64,000 nucleotides of DNA from Pomphorhynchus laevis (GCA_012934845.2 WNNJ02002043.1:92554-156553); one strand, 5' to 3'; positions 21,151 to 33,420 are shown, numbered from the stretch's first letter. Program-made: numbers and translations. Notes: generated by a model not told the origin, from the sequence alone.

Positions 21151-21924
21151 TATGCATTTTCAAAGCAGCGATTTAAAATACGATACAATTACTAGCAGCC
21201 ATTGTATCGATTTAGATTACGCGGGTATACATAAATAACATCGAAAAATGAAAATATATCTAATTTACGATGAAAACTAATATAAAATTCTAGAATACAG
21301 TAACATCCAAATGTAAAATTTACTTTTAATTTTTAAAATATTAAAAATGAATTTTTAAAAGTATTGTTGAATAATCGTGAATACTTTAAGCATAAAACAC
21401 TATTTTGATCACAATTGAACTAAAGAATCAGTAGAAAGCTTTACTTTATACAAGGCCATGATCAACAAAGTCATGGCCTTGATCTACTTAATAGCAAGCA
21501 CAAATTTTAATAAAAGCATGTTCAACGTCGAACATAAAAGCATGTTCGACGAGTCTTTAATGGAACCCTCAGAAGAGACGAAGCAAATTTTACATGATTA
21601 TTTCATCAATTGACTTTAAGCTGAATCGTGAAAGAATGGTACATTGTTGTATGTATATAATAGTTCTTTGTAATGCTGTTGGCAAAATCGACATGGGCAA
21701 TTAACATATTTGATATGATAATGAATAGAATTTTCACATATGTCATCGTGATAACAGTGTATCGATATGCGGAAAATCAGAGGACGTTTGAGGCATTACA
21801 AATGTTTTCCACATTATCGGATGAAGTAACAAAGGAGTTTGCATATATTTCGAACTAATATTGTTAATTTTATCGTTCCATCTTGATATATGGTTTAGGG
21901 ATGCAAACAAACTTGGAAGAGAAA
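21151..21924. other. No supported gene; small hairpin
   Basis: AT-rich. AAGGCCATGA and TCATGGCCTT form a 10-bp stem at about 21450-21480. A 61-residue frame at 21673-21858 has no recognised family and I do not call it. Confidence 0.4.
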
Positions 21925-22130
21925 ATAATGTCATTATTGACCCTTGGACTTTGTTTTCCTAATAATATGAACTGCCATAAATATTGAAACTTTTTTATAT
22001 ATCGTACAAATTACGTAGACTCAGTTAACTAATCTGAGTTATCGCAAAGTTAAAGGGCTTAAATCCTTTCAAGACCTAATATAAGCCTATCATAAATACT
22101 GAAACTATGTATTGATACAACATTTTTTTG
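21925..22130. repeat. Dispersed repeat shared with 63.67 kb
   Basis: ATGTCATTATTGACCC, TTGGACTTTGTTTTCCTAAT and AAATATTGAAAC match 63671-63750 in order. AAATACTGAAACTATGTATT recurs again at 22096. The motif TACGTAGACTCAGTTAACTA (22013) lies inside. No coding content; origin unknown. Confidence 0.55.
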
Positions 22131-22189
22131 TAAATCTTCTATTTTAATATTAAAAATTATAGTTGCTCGTTATAAATGCTTGTTGCTCG

Positions 22190-22702
22190 TCACGAATTTG
22201 ACCGAACAGATTGAAGATATTCTGGCCGATATTCGCCTAATTCAGTTTGTGGGGAAAATCTTGGATTATGGCTCAACCCATCGATGTACGAGATAATAGC
22301 AAAGAACCAAAGTGCTAAAGACGTCTTGTCAGACAAGCTGCACGAGTGGATTGTCATTTATCATGAAAATGCAACATTACTAGGATCACAAATTGGCTAA
22401 GTTGAATATGTAAGTGAGCATCAGGATAGTTTTATCTCCAGGTTAAAATTAGTCAGTTCGCGTCTGACAAAACTCTCCAGCAGGATGCTACTCTTCTTTT
22501 AAGAAACTGTTACAATATCCCTAATCTTACGTATCTTTTACGATCTGCTTCGTATTTCTTAGCTTACTCCTAAAATACATACGATCAAACGTTGCGCGAA
22601 ATTTTTCAATCGGTCATCAACATGCCAGTGAACGATAGCGCATGAGAACAATCAATTTGTCTAGTTAAACATGGTGGAATTGGCATTTACACAATTCAAA
22701 AC
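22190..22702 (+). pseudogene. RT element with restriction-like nuclease, 5' piece (RT thumb region)
   Basis: Broken frames give LLRNCYNIPNLTYLLRSA, then FDQTLREIF-like residues, INMPVNDSA and KHGGIGIYTIQNALLLQ. This matches an animal RT family whose RT C-terminus reads roughly LLR...P...LLRCS, L...LPV..GGLGIR. The piece stops at TTTACACAATTCAAAAC, exactly where LINE copy E was inserted. The rest of the gene resumes at 30394. Confidence 0.65.
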
Positions 22703-22763
22703 GCTTTATTGCTACAGATAGTATTGCAATTTAAAAAATCATCGCAGCAAATAAAAACATACA

Positions 22764-23968
22764 ATGTCGGAGCTATCAAAGGATAACAGCAAAAATTATT
22801 CAAAAATCAACGATAATCCTACAAAAAAAGGCAAATTAAAGGTAAATCTAACTACAGATCCAAATAACAAGGTTAGTAATTTTTCTATGGTATCAGGTGA
22901 TGGGGAGGTGCTTCCCCCATTCCTAAATTAAAGAATTTGCTAATAATTAAAGTTAAGAAACCGACTGAAAAACATGATCTCTACAACAAATTTTTGAGAT
23001 CCTTCACCAAACAGTTTCAGAACAGGGTTCTATTTAACTCTGTTAGGTTACACCCTGCGGAGGTGAAGATATCTTTTGTCTCGAATGACCTTGCCGCAAA
23101 CTACATGGAGTACTTCTCCGCCAATTTAGCTGAATATGGTGAAATTTCATCCAAGCCTATCCTAGCATCGCTAAAAGTTTCAAATCTTCCCTGCTCAATG
23201 GAAGAAGAAGATATACGTTCTTTTATGGAAACATTCAAAGTCACCAATCTGAGGTCAATCCGGGGTAAGGACGGGAACCCTATCCCGGTTGGCTTTTGCA
23301 ATGCTCCCGTAAATATTGCTGAATCCCTGTCTAATTCTACGTCGAATCCCTTTATGGGTTTTAATATTAAATTCACGATCACAGAGAGGGATGATCTGAC
23401 CTATCCCCACTGCAGCCGGTGTCACAAATGGGGACACTGGGCCTCCAGCTGCAGTGGGACCCTTTCCTGTGGGGTCTGTAGCTCCACCAGCTGTCCATCT
23501 CTTACAACTACGGATCGCTGTGATGCCCCCCTTTCCTGCTCGAATTGCGGGGGGTGCCATCCTGCTTGGAGCAGGAAATGCTCTCTATTCAAAGAATATA
23601 GACAATTATTCTTGTTGAAACCGCCCAATCCGGCCAAGTCCTTCGCGGTCGCTGCAGCTCCACGTATGGATGACGCTGACATTCTACGGATTATCGACTT
23701 AAAGACTTCGAATGCTCTTCGGCAGATGGAGGAGTTAGTACGCTCCATCCTAACCGTTATCGGGACTAATCCTGTGCTTCCTATTTCCTCGGTTCCGGAG
23801 TCGAAAAAAAGAGGGGCTTCAGCCCATGCCGTTCCCCCGCTCAAGATTGGGAAGCTAATCCAACAGAAGACTAATAGGGGAAATGAAGATACTGCCCAGG
23901 GGCAAGTACCTTCCTTGGAGGAGGCTAGTGGTGGGAAGGGCAACCTTCCTGCACCTAGCTTTGTCTAG
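22764..23968 (+). pseudogene. LINE family 1 ORF1, copy E
   Basis: It starts MSELSKDNSKNYSKINDNPT at 22764. One shift near 22930 leads into a long open frame (22937-23968). Domains: conserved N-terminal block to about 23380 (SKPILASLKVSNLP), then knuckles CSRCHKWGHWASSC (CX2CX4HX4C) near 23415-23455, a Cys-rich second unit, and CSNCGGCHPAWSRKC near 23540-23582. A helical segment follows (MDDADILRIIDLKTSNALRQ) and then a basic tail (ESKKRGASAHAVPP). It is the best-preserved ORF1 in the window. Role: RNA-binding partner of ORF2. Confidence 0.85.
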
Positions 23969-24000
23969 GTAGGCAATCCCCCATCCAACTAATCCATCAC

Positions 24001-26482
24001 AATGCAGAGTACTCGTGAGCCTTTTTCACTGAATATCCTTCAGTGGAATTCGGGAGGTGCTTCTGCCCATTCGACTTATATCTGGTAGAGACGCAGATAT
24101 TATAGTCCTTCAGGATAGGCGGTCTATCCGTCTCCGCCAGGACATTACTCGATTTATCCCTAAGTATATTTGATCCCACTATACTCCGTATAAAAACCCA
24201 CCTAACTCCTCTTCATCTCAAGGACTCTTGACTTTATTTAAGTGCCCATTGAGGTCCTCCCACTTGCTAAATTACTCTTGTCCAGCCCTGTCTTGTTTGG
24301 TAGTTTCACTCAGTTAAGAACGGTAAACGCCTCAGTCTAGCCAATGTCTAAATTCGTCCAAGGGAGATTCACAAGAACCGTGACCTCCAGGATAGTATTA
24401 TTGATACCGGCAATGACATGGTACTAGGTGACTTCAACGACAGAATTGGTCGTTGGATTAATGCAGCACTCCGCAGAGCCAACAACAGTTATCTTATTTA
24501 CAAACCACCGTCCCCCACCTTTCATTGCACATCAACGAACTCACTCCTCGACTTATTACTGATCCATGAGAGGTGGTTGTTAAAACCCTTCTGTACGGAG
24601 CAGTCGCGACAACATCTGTCCACCATCCTCATGATCTAATTCGATTGGCGGATTAGAAGGAGGATACGCTGCTTCGTAGGAAGGTTTCACTTTGATCCAA
24701 TCAAGAGTCGCCTTTCTTTCCAAGTGAGCTATCCAACGCTTCTCCCGAATTAGGTAATTGAGAGTTTAACCGAATTTAATTCCTACCTCTCTTCGCAAGC
24801 TACCGCGTTTCTTTCGACAACCTATAAAGGTCGCTTATACAATCCCACTTCGACAAAACTTAAGGTCCTAGCTAAACTACTGAACCTCCCTAATCTCTCT
24901 GCTTCCGCCAAGACAAGCTCTCTCGAATGAATACTGGAGCACCTAGATATAGGTTCCAGCTGAGTAGGGATAGGACGAGCATTGCTCGTCTTAATCCATT
25001 CTTCAGTTCTTCCTTTTGGATAATATTCAAGAAAGGAGAAGTTTGTTTGTTGGAAGGATAGGGCTTTGGGCTGGATCGGTAGTATAGGCCTTGATAAAGT
25101 TTTGGAGGAGTCACTAGCCCTACACAATTATGGAGCCACTCAATCACCTCAACCAATCCCGCCTTGGTGTAACTTCAGGAGTAGGGATCTATCTGTTACG
25201 GATATCCTTAACTCCTGGGGTCCACTTCCGGGCACCTCCAAATCCGTCGCTCCACTTTCTTCTCGGGTCTGTCAGCTTTTGACAGCTGATCAGAGAAGGG
25301 AGGTGGCCGTCACAATGCTTTTAGCCTCCCCATCCGATGTAGCAGGCATCAATATTAGTAAGCGTGTTTTTATTCCTAAGAAAAAATCCTGCTCATGCCC
25401 TAAAGATCTGCGACCCATTTCGATTCAAAATGCCCTCGTGTCGATTTACGAAAAAGCGCTTGCGCGTAAAATCCGCGACCATTTAAGTAGGCGTAATTTG
25501 ATCCCTCCAGGTTTTCATGGGTTCGTCAAAGGTCGCTCGGTCCATTCAGCAGTTGGTGAGGTGGAGCAGTTTTGTCGGGATAATAGCCATCGTTCTAGTT
25601 GTGGCTGTTTTCCTTGATTTTTCTGCTGCATTTGACCGCATCTCCATTCCATTTGTGATCTCTTCTCTCAGGTCCCTCGGGTTGCCTGCGAGAATCGTTA
25701 ACAGGGTGGAGATACTGCTGTACACCAAGCGATTTTATTATGAAGACGACCCTGATGCGCGTCAGTTCTACCCTATTACGGGTGTACCTCAAGGATCCCC
25801 ACTTTCTCCTATCTTATATCTTGCTGCCTCTATTAAACTATTCAAAATATTTAAACGCGAACAACGTCTTGTGGTGTACGCTGATGACACCACAGCCCTG
25901 TTCACTGGACGCAGGTGTAAAGACGTAGTCTCTGACATCAGCCGTTTCTTTTTAAGATTAAAAGATCAGTTACCCATATCCAATCTTATTTTAAACTCAG
26001 CTAAATCGCAGGTGGTCGTCTTTCATGGCACACCTGCTACAAAGCAAAAACTTAAGAGATTAGCACTCTCTGCGCTCTCCTCCATATTTGCCTCTGAACC
26101 ACTTCCCACCTTCACAAGTCGAGTAAAATACCTGGGGTTCACCGTTACGGTGAACTGGTCGGCGAAAGCTGACCTGGATAGACTCAAACGTATCCTGAAG
26201 AAAGCTAGGTGGGCCCTGAAACGGGCTCAGCATCTGTTATTGAAAGGGAAAACCCAGGTGCGCCTTTGGGGTACCTGGGCTATCTCGGGACTTGTCTTCT
26301 TTTCAAGAGGACGTCCCCCAGAGCAAAGGCTAAGGTTTCTTGAGCTCCTCGTCTCTCGTTTACCCAGCATAGTCCGCGCCGATTGGATTCTTCGGGGGGT
26401 GAAAGACCCCGGGTGGTTCAGTCGGAAGGCGGCGTGTTGGATCGGTTGGGGGGCTCAGATCCCCCTGGACCTGAGGCCATAG
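24001..26482 (+). pseudogene. LINE family 1 ORF2, copy E
   Basis: MQSTREPFSLNILQWNSGG starts at 24001. The endonuclease part (to about 24900) is split by several shifts, though VLGDFNDRIGRW at 24421 is clear. From 25066 the linker and RT are readable: KDLRPISIQNALVSIYEKAL (25400), then after one shift near 25600 VAVFLDFSAAFDRISIPF, GVPQGSPLSPILYL (25780) and VYADDTTALFTG (25870). The C-terminus ends at 26482. Compared with copy B the thumb is uninterrupted here, so this copy shows the true C-terminus: KYLGFTVTVNWSAK and KDPGWFSRKAACWIGWGAQI. Confidence 0.9.
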
Positions 26483-26653
26483 AAGAAGAAAAGAGTTAGA
26501 AGACTGAAGAGCTACTGACTTTCTATTGTTGTGTCTAATCTGGTTTATTGCATGTTTCTTTTTCTTTTTTTTGTGTAGTTAAGAAAGTCTTTATTTATTT
26601 ATTTATTTACAATTCAAAACACTTCACATTACAAAGCAAGCTATCGATTGCAC

Positions 26654-27856
26654 ATGAGTAAATTTAGCATGTCGGAGCGTTCAAAGAACTCAATGAAAAC
26701 TAATTTTCTTGCCAATGCAATAAACGAGGTAAGTGGAGATTTAGTTTCTCTTGAATATATTCCGGTGGGTGAACTCCCCGGTACCAAAATTATCCAACCT
26801 CGTGATTATCAGACTTTTGGTGCCTCTGGAAAGACAGAACATGTTCAATGTTTTTATAAGAGGCTTTGCCGATCGATTTAAAAAAGGATATTGTTCAATG
26901 CGATTAAATATTATGAATCTGAGATTAAAATCTCATTCTGCACTCCTGATCTGGCAATGTCGTACGTCGACTACTTTAATAAAGAGCATTCGGAACAAGG
27001 TATAATTGCTTCCAAACCAATCCTGGCAACAATAAAGATAAATAATATGCCCACATTCATTTCAGAAGAAGATTTATCAGCCCTAGAAACTGATTACAAA
27101 ATCTCTAACGTTCGCTTTATAAAAGGGATTAAAGGCTTCCCCATTCCCGTGGTGTTCTGCAATGCCCCGGTGGATGAAGCTCTAAAACTGTCGATTTCGA
27201 CATGCAATCCTTTTATGGGGTATAATTTGAGATTTTCAATAATCGAAACCGATTCACTAACGTACCCTCACTGCAACAATTGTCATCAGTGGGGGCATTG
27301 GTCCACAGACTGTTCTTTACCCCATAAGTGCGGCGTGTGTGGTACAACTGCTATTCATCCTGAGAGGTGCGAAGGTAAGCCATTTTGCGCAAACTGCGGT
27401 GGTGAACACCCCGCATGGTCAAAAAAGTGTAAAATCTTTAAGGCGTACCAAAATAGACATAGGAGTGTGACAACAAAACCGACTAGCTTCGTGGAAGCTG
27501 TCTCGTCTAACAAGAAAGACGATAGGATGCTGGATACGGAAATCCTGAAACTTATTGAAATGCAGCATTAGGCATCAATGATTCAACTTGAAAAATGGGT
27601 CCACAAATTGATGGGTCGATTAGCGGAATCTTTCCGTTCTCCTCCATCTGGGAAGACCAACAATATTAAGAAGCCACCAAAATCTAAGAAACGAAACGGG
27701 TCAGCGCTAAGCATAGCCGCTCTGAAGCTTGCTCGGAAGGATTCGATCTGGGCTATGGCTAACGAGGGAAATGAAGATATCGCCCGTGGGCAAGCGACTC
27801 CATTTGTCGTGACGGGAAGCGGTAAAGGCGACCTTTCCGCCTCTAGTTGCGACTAG
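26654..27856 (+). pseudogene. LINE family 1 ORF1, copy F
   Basis: The start MSKFSMSERSKNSMKTNFLA is at 26654. A shift near 26880 and one stop at 27569 break the frame. Knuckles: CNNCHQWGHWSTDC near 27275, CGVCGTTAIHPERC, and CANCGGEHPAWSKKC near 27388-27430. The Lys-rich C-terminus (KPPKSKKRNGSALSIAALK) is close to that of copy B. Function as in the other copies. Confidence 0.85.
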
Positions 27857-27890
27857 GTGGAGGGCGTCCCACTTCGGTAACACTTACGCA

Positions 27891-30260
27891 ATGGGAAGTA
27901 ATCAAGGGCCTTTTTCACTGAATATCTTTCAGTGGAATTCGGGAGGTGCTTCCGCCCTTATCCGTCTATCTGGTAGAGATGCAGATGTTATAGTCCTTCA
28001 GGAGACGCGGTCTATCCGTCTCCCCCAGGATATTACTCGATTTATCCCTAAGCACATCTACACCCACTTTACTCTTTACATAACCCCCTCACTCCTCTTC
28101 ATCTCAAGGTATTTTAACCCTAGTGAAAAGCTCCTTAAGATCATCCCTCCTATTAAACTACACTTGTCCAGCCCTATCTTGTTTAGCTATATCACTTTTA
28201 AAGAACGGTAAGCGTATAAGCATAGCCAATGTCTATATTCGGCAAGGAGAAATTCACAAGAACCGTGACCTCCTGGATCGAATATTAGGGAGTGGTTATG
28301 ACATGTTACTTGGTGACTTCAACGACGGAACTGGTCGTTGGATTAATGCAGCACTCGGCAGAGCAAGGATCGACTATCTTATTCATAAACCACCTTCTCC
28401 CACCTTTCATTGCTCTACAACAAATTCTCTCCTCGACATATTACTGCTACATAAGATGTGGTTGTTGAAACCCATTTGCACCGAGCAGTCGCGTCAACAA
28501 CAGACCACCTCTCATGACCTAATTCGCTGGCGGCTAGAGGACGATACGTTGCTTAGAAGAAGGTTTCACTTTGACCCTATTAGAGTGGCCTTCTTTCAGG
28601 CAGCTATCCAACTCTTCCCCAGAATTGGAATTGAGAGTTTGACCGAATTTAATTCCTACCTCTCATCGCAAGCTACCGCGATCCTTTCGACTACATATAA
28701 AGGTCGAATATGCAATCCTACTCCAACAAAGCTCAAGGTCCTAGCTAAAATGTTACACCTTCCCAATCTCTCTGTTTCCGCCAGACAGATCCTCTCGAAT
28801 GAATATTAGAGCTCTAGATATAGGCTATAGCTGAGCAGGGATAGGGCAAGCATTGCCCACCTAGACCATTCTCAGGCTTCTTTCTGGAAGATATTCAATG
28901 AGAAGTTTGTCTGCTGGAAGGATAGAGCCTTGGTTTGGATTGGTAGCATAGGCTTTGACAAAGTTTTAGAGGAGTCACTTTCTTTACATAATTATAAAGC
29001 CACTCAATCTCCCCAACCAATCCTGCCTTGGTGTGACTTCAGGAGTAGGGACTTATCTGTTACAGATATCCTTAACTCCTGGGGATCACTCCCGGGCACC
29101 TCCAAATCCCACGCGCCACTCACCATTCGTGTCCGTCAGCTTTTGACATACAGTAAGAGAAAGGAGGTCGCCATCACAATGCTATTAGCCTCCCCGTCCG
29201 CCATAGCGGACATCAACATCAGCCGTTGAGTTTTTTAACCTAAAAAGAGATTAATCACTTGTCCAAAAGATCTGTGGCCCATATCGATTCAAAACGCCCT
29301 AATATCCATCTATGAGAAAGCGCTTGCGCGTAGAATCCGCGTTTATTTATGTAGGCGTAATTTGATCCCACCGAGTTTTCATGGGTTTGTCAAAGGGCGC
29401 TCGGTCCATTCAGCAATTGGTGAAGTGCATCAGTTTTGTCAGGATAATAGTCATCAGCTTGTTGTGGCTGTTTTTCTTGATTTTTTCAGCTGCATTTGGC
29501 CGGATCTCCATTCCCTTCGTTATCTCCTCTCTCAGGTCCCTCGGGTTGTCTGCGAGAATTGTTAACAGGGTGGAGATATTGTTGTACACCAAGCGGTTCT
29601 ACTATGAAGACGATCCTGATGCGCGTCGGTTTTACACTATTACGGGTGTACCTCAAGGATCCCCACTTTCTCCTATCTTATATCTTGCTGCATCCATTGT
29701 ACTATTCAAGAATTTTAAACGTGATCAACATCTAGTGGTATATGCTGATGATACCACAGCCTTGATCTCTGGACGCATATGCAAAGATGTAATCTCTGAC
29801 ATCAGCCGTTTCTTTTTAAGATTAAAGGATCAGTTGTCCCATCCAATCTTATTTTAAACTTCTCTAAATCGCAGGTGGTAGTCTTTAATGGCGTTCCTGC
29901 CACCAAAAAGAAACTTCAAGAGACTATCACTCTCTGCACTCTCCTCCATTTTGCAGCATCAACCACTCCCCATCTTCACGAGTCGAGTAAAATATCTGGG
30001 GTTCACCGTTACTGTGAATTGGTCGGCGAAAGATGACTTGGATAGACTTAAACGTATTCTGAAGAAAGCTAGATGGGCTCTGAAACGGGACCAGCATCTG
30101 TCATTGAATGGGATTACCATTCAATGACAAGAGATTACCAACCATAGTCCGCCTTGACTGGACTCTTAGGTGTGTGAGAGACGCCGAATGGTTCAGTCAG
30201 AGGGCGGCGCGCTGATGCAGCCAAGGGGCTCAGATCTCTCTGGACATGAGGCCGTGAATA
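27891..30260 (+). pseudogene. LINE family 1 ORF2, copy F
   Basis: MGSNQGPFSLNIFQWNSGG starts at 27891. The endonuclease region VLQETRSIRLPQDITRF is at 27990; a shift near 28120 leads to LLGDFNDGTGRW near 28310. RT: YEKALARRIR near 29310, HGFVKGRSVHSAIGEVHQF near 29380, FSAAFGRISIPF near 29490 (the AFD box reads AFG), GVPQGSPLSP near 29645 and VYADDTTALISG near 29740. The C-terminus is shortened near 30120. The changed AFD box and several stops make it inactive. Confidence 0.85.
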
Positions 30261-30393
30261 TAAGTTGAAGATTTCAAAATACGCGTCGTGAACGGCTTCT
30301 ATTTAAAGTTGTCTTTTGAATGATTTTGTTTCTTAAGTTTTTATCGGTTATATAATTATTAATAAAATCCTTATTTATATATATAACACTTCA

Positions 30394-31345
30394 TTCCCTG
30401 CGTACATATCCTCCCGCATATCTACCAACAAACTTTTGTGTGATTTTATGAGACCCTTCTCAATTAGAGAAATGCACGATAAACTGCTCGCTAAGGCTAC
30501 TAAGAGCTGGTCGACTTTAACGTCGAGTGAGATGCCATTTGAAAATCCATTCTAAATACGATGATCTAGCTAGTTTATGAAATACGCCAACGTGACCTTC
30601 TATCGAGTTCGTTCTCTTCTGAAAACCGAGCCCGTATCTTAGGCGCTGCTTTACCACATTCTAGAGATTTCCTAGACGATGCACACATTACCGCAGTGGG
30701 AACAAGAATGAGCGACTGTACCTTCTCAATATTAATAGCATTGAGGCTTGGAATTTGCTTCCATTAGCCCTATACTTGTAAATGCGGCGTAACGACTATT
30801 GTTTCGGACGCACACATCCTTGACTACCCACGCATCATATCTTGCCATAGTCTCATAGCGAGGTGAACGGAATTATTCGCATGGCTCTAGTGACAGCCGG
30901 TTTCATAAGTCGTTTGAAACCGAGCGGTATTTGTCGAAATAATGGAAAGCGTCTTGACAAGTGCACGTTGGTTCCATGATCTGGAGGAAAGTGTCTAGTC
31001 TGGGATGCCACGTGTGTGAACACCTTGGTCAAGAGTTACCAACATATGGTCACACACAGCGCAGGCACTGCGGCAGCCTCAGCAGAATTTAGAAAACGAA
31101 AGAAATATGCATGTTTCGACGAAAGAACTTATGTTTTCGAACCGGTGGCAATAGAGCCCTTAGGCGTGATCGGCTAAGGACTCTATACGTGACCGTACAC
31201 CACAAAATTTTTTAGGATAAACTTGCCAGGCGATTAAACAGGAGAATCGACGATCGGCGTTATTTCTATTCCGAAGACTAAGTGTGGCCGAAAGAGACAA
31301 CGCAGCCTGTATCGAGAGAGCATGCAGGATTGCGAGACAGAAATA
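30394..31345 (+). pseudogene. RT element with restriction-like nuclease, 3' piece
   Basis: One frame, with few breaks, reads SSENRARILGAALPHSRDFL, DDAHITAVGTRMSD, LRLGICFH, then a Cys-rich CKCGV block, KRLDKCTLVP, GGKCLVWDATCVNT, EFRKRKKYACF and VFEPVAIEPLGVIG. In the animal RT family this resembles, the block is TC(P)CG...H...GKRPDG...WDVT, a PD-(D/E)XK-type nuclease region following the RT. Here the RPDG site reads RLDK. The matching RT-thumb piece is at 22.2 kb; LINEs E and F separate them. Confidence 0.7.
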
Positions 31346-31689
31346 AACTTAATTAATCTCCCTTGAAATGTTTCGTTTTTCAGCTTGTTGTTCAATTATA
31401 ATTTGAGAAAGTTCCATTTTTTCTCACATGCAATCTAAGATTTTAGTATCCGCTTAAATTATATGGAAAACTGAAAGCAGTAATTAACTCGAGCGGAGTA
31501 TTCTATTCGACATAGCTCATTAAAGAGTTTGTGTATAGCCGTTCGGACTCCGTGGCCCACAAGCCAAATAGCTAAGCAGTAGGATCTGTGACATTGTCGC
31601 CCAGTTGTACACAAGCCGGAAGCCCGTTTGTACTTATACCACGTGGCACATGCCCAATAATCCAAAATAGGTGAAGCTAACACATAGTC
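31346..31689. other. No recognised gene
   Basis: Anonymous sequence. A 74-residue minus frame (31683-31459) has no family I know. Confidence 0.35.
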
Positions 31690-32110
31690 TTAATTTTAGA
31701 TTATCTTAAATAATAATTAACTTAAATCGTAAAGATGAAATATTTAAATTTATAATAAACATATTTCTGCATATAAGACAGACAATAATACAAAATATTA
31801 AAAATATTTAATATTTTTTAATAAAAAATATTTAAAATTTAAAATATTTAATATTATAAAAAATATTAGAAATATTAAAATAATAAATTATTAAAAATAT
31901 CAGTTAATTAAAGTTAATTAATTATAAATAAATTATCATAAACTGATAATTAATTAAATTAAATACCAGTTAGTTATCAGTTAATTAATTATCATTGTAA
32001 TTATTAAATTACACTTTAATTATTAAATTATTATATTTAAATGATTTTAAAGAAATCCATTATAGTAACCCAGCTTAAAATATGTCATATGACATATTTT
32101 AAGTATATGA
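31690..32110. other. PLE scraps in AT-rich sequence
   Basis: At 31722-31775 AATCGTAAAGATGAAATATT and AAATTTATAATAAACATATT match the YRKDDIFKFTRNIF segment on the plus strand. A long ATTAAA/TTAATT low-complexity stretch follows to 32035, then a minus scrap (AGTAACCCAGCTTAAAATAT). Confidence 0.5.
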
Positions 32111-32474
32111 TATACAAGTATATCATTTATTATCCATGAAGCATTTCCTCTTAGGAGTTTAAATTTATTTTTAATAATCTTTTGTTGATTTAAATATTTT
32201 AGTATTTTCAGCTTGATGTTATTTTAATAGTAACCTAGTTTAAAATATGTATCTATTAAATTATTTAAATGATTTTGAAGAAAGCCAATATCATTACATA
32301 TTCTGTTAAAATTACATTCGTGAGGATTATAGGTCATCAGGAGAAAATGCTATGCTATCAGGATTCGGCCTCTAACTCTTCTAACCAACATAGCAGCGGG
32401 GCCAAATACATGCTAATGATGTATTTTCCTCTGAAATAACTATATAGTATCTTATTCTAATACAAAGTATATTA

Positions 32475-33040
32475 TTTATTATCCATCCATAAAAATTTGC
32501 CACTTAAGAGTTTAAATTTATTCTTTATATTATTGTGTTGATTTATTTATTTTACTATTTTCTGTTTGATGTTATTTTTATAGTAACCTAGTTTAAAATA
32601 TGTATCTATTAAATTATTTAAATGATTTTTAAGAAAGCCAACATTATTACATATTGTTGCAATTCTTAAAATTTCATTATTTAATGTATTATATTTTATA
32701 TTATATGGTATGCATGAATGCTCATGCAAAAATATGTTTCTTGTAAATTTAAATATGTCATCTTTACGATATAAATAAGTAATATTTTCAATTAATGTTA
32801 AATTAATTTTCATATCTAGATATATACATTCTTTATCATCAATATCAGTTTTATTAATATTCATCAATATTGGTTTTATTCAGAATGAGGCTACCTGGAT
32901 AAATTTGTTCACTTATTGAATAAAAATTGTTAGAGTTAAATACACATATATCATCAATATATCAACACATATATTTCATATTTTTATATAATTTAGATAT
33001 ATTTTTTAAACAGTTATGAAAAATTCATATTCTATAAATT
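32475..33040 (-). pseudogene. PLE-type RT, copy 2 of array
   Basis: A frame at 32867-32547 reads MMNINKTDIDDKECIYLDMK, INLTLIENITYLYRKDDIF, then HEHSCIPYNIKYNTLN, EILRIATICNNVGFLKNHLN and YFKLGYYKNNIKQKIVK. A frame-disrupting duplication at NINKTDIDD is shared with the plus copy at 19.4 kb. The start lies inside the RT, directly after the end motif of the preceding copy. Confidence 0.75.
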
Positions 33041-33069
33041 AATTCAGCTAACTGAGTATGCGTATTTAA

Positions 33070-33420
33070 TATAATTATAAAATAAACAAAACATAATAAT
33101 GCTAAATCAAAATTTAATAATTAAATAATAAAATTAATAATTGTTTTTAGATTTTCTATAATTTAAATCAAGTTGAAAAAATGAAATTTAAAATAAACGT
33201 CATTTTTATGAATTGACTAATAAATAAAAGACGTTGTATCAGAATAAGAATTAGAGGTCATCAGGAGGAACTGCTATGCTATCAGGTTTCAGCCCCTAAC
33301 TCCTCTACCCAACATAGCAGCGGGGCCAAATACATGCTAATGATGTATTTCCTCTGAAATAACTATCTTGTATCTTATTCTAATGCAAAGTATATTATTT
33401 ATTATCCATCCATAAAAATT
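33070..33420 (-). repeat. PLE tail, complete form (minus)
   Basis: It matches 63270-63660 along its whole length in inverted orientation, including the GGCCCC/GGGGCC and CTGCTATG/CATAGCAG-type complementary blocks and the terminal CTCAGTTAGCTGA motif. Non-coding; it would be the 3' UTR of the PLE-type RT unit. Confidence 0.75.

Larger units (their letters stand above)
22703..26608 (+). mobile_element. LINE family 1, copy E, full length
   Basis: A clean insertion: ACAATTCAAAAC is duplicated at 22691-22702 and 26609-26620 (12 bp, perfect). It has a 5' leader, ORF1 from 22764, ORF2 from 24001 and a 3' tail of TTTATTTATTTATTTATTT ending at 26608. It entered the RT gene whose pieces lie at 22.2 and 30.4 kb. 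The RT half of ORF2 is open, while the endonuclease half carries several frame shifts. Confidence 0.9.
26627..30384 (+). mobile_element. LINE family 1, copy F, full length
   Basis: AACACTTCA flanks it (26618-26626 and 30385-30393), a 9-bp target duplication overlapping the right duplication of copy E by 3 bp. Order: leader, ORF1 from 26654, ORF2 from 27891, 3' end AATAAAATCCTTATTTATAT. It follows copy E in the same direction with no spacer other than the shared target sequence. It has more stops and deletions than E, including a lost C-terminal segment near 30120. Confidence 0.9.

Noticed and set aside
31459-31683. 74-residue minus frame in a more GC-rich patch
   Set aside because: No motif, no repeat and no homology that I can see.
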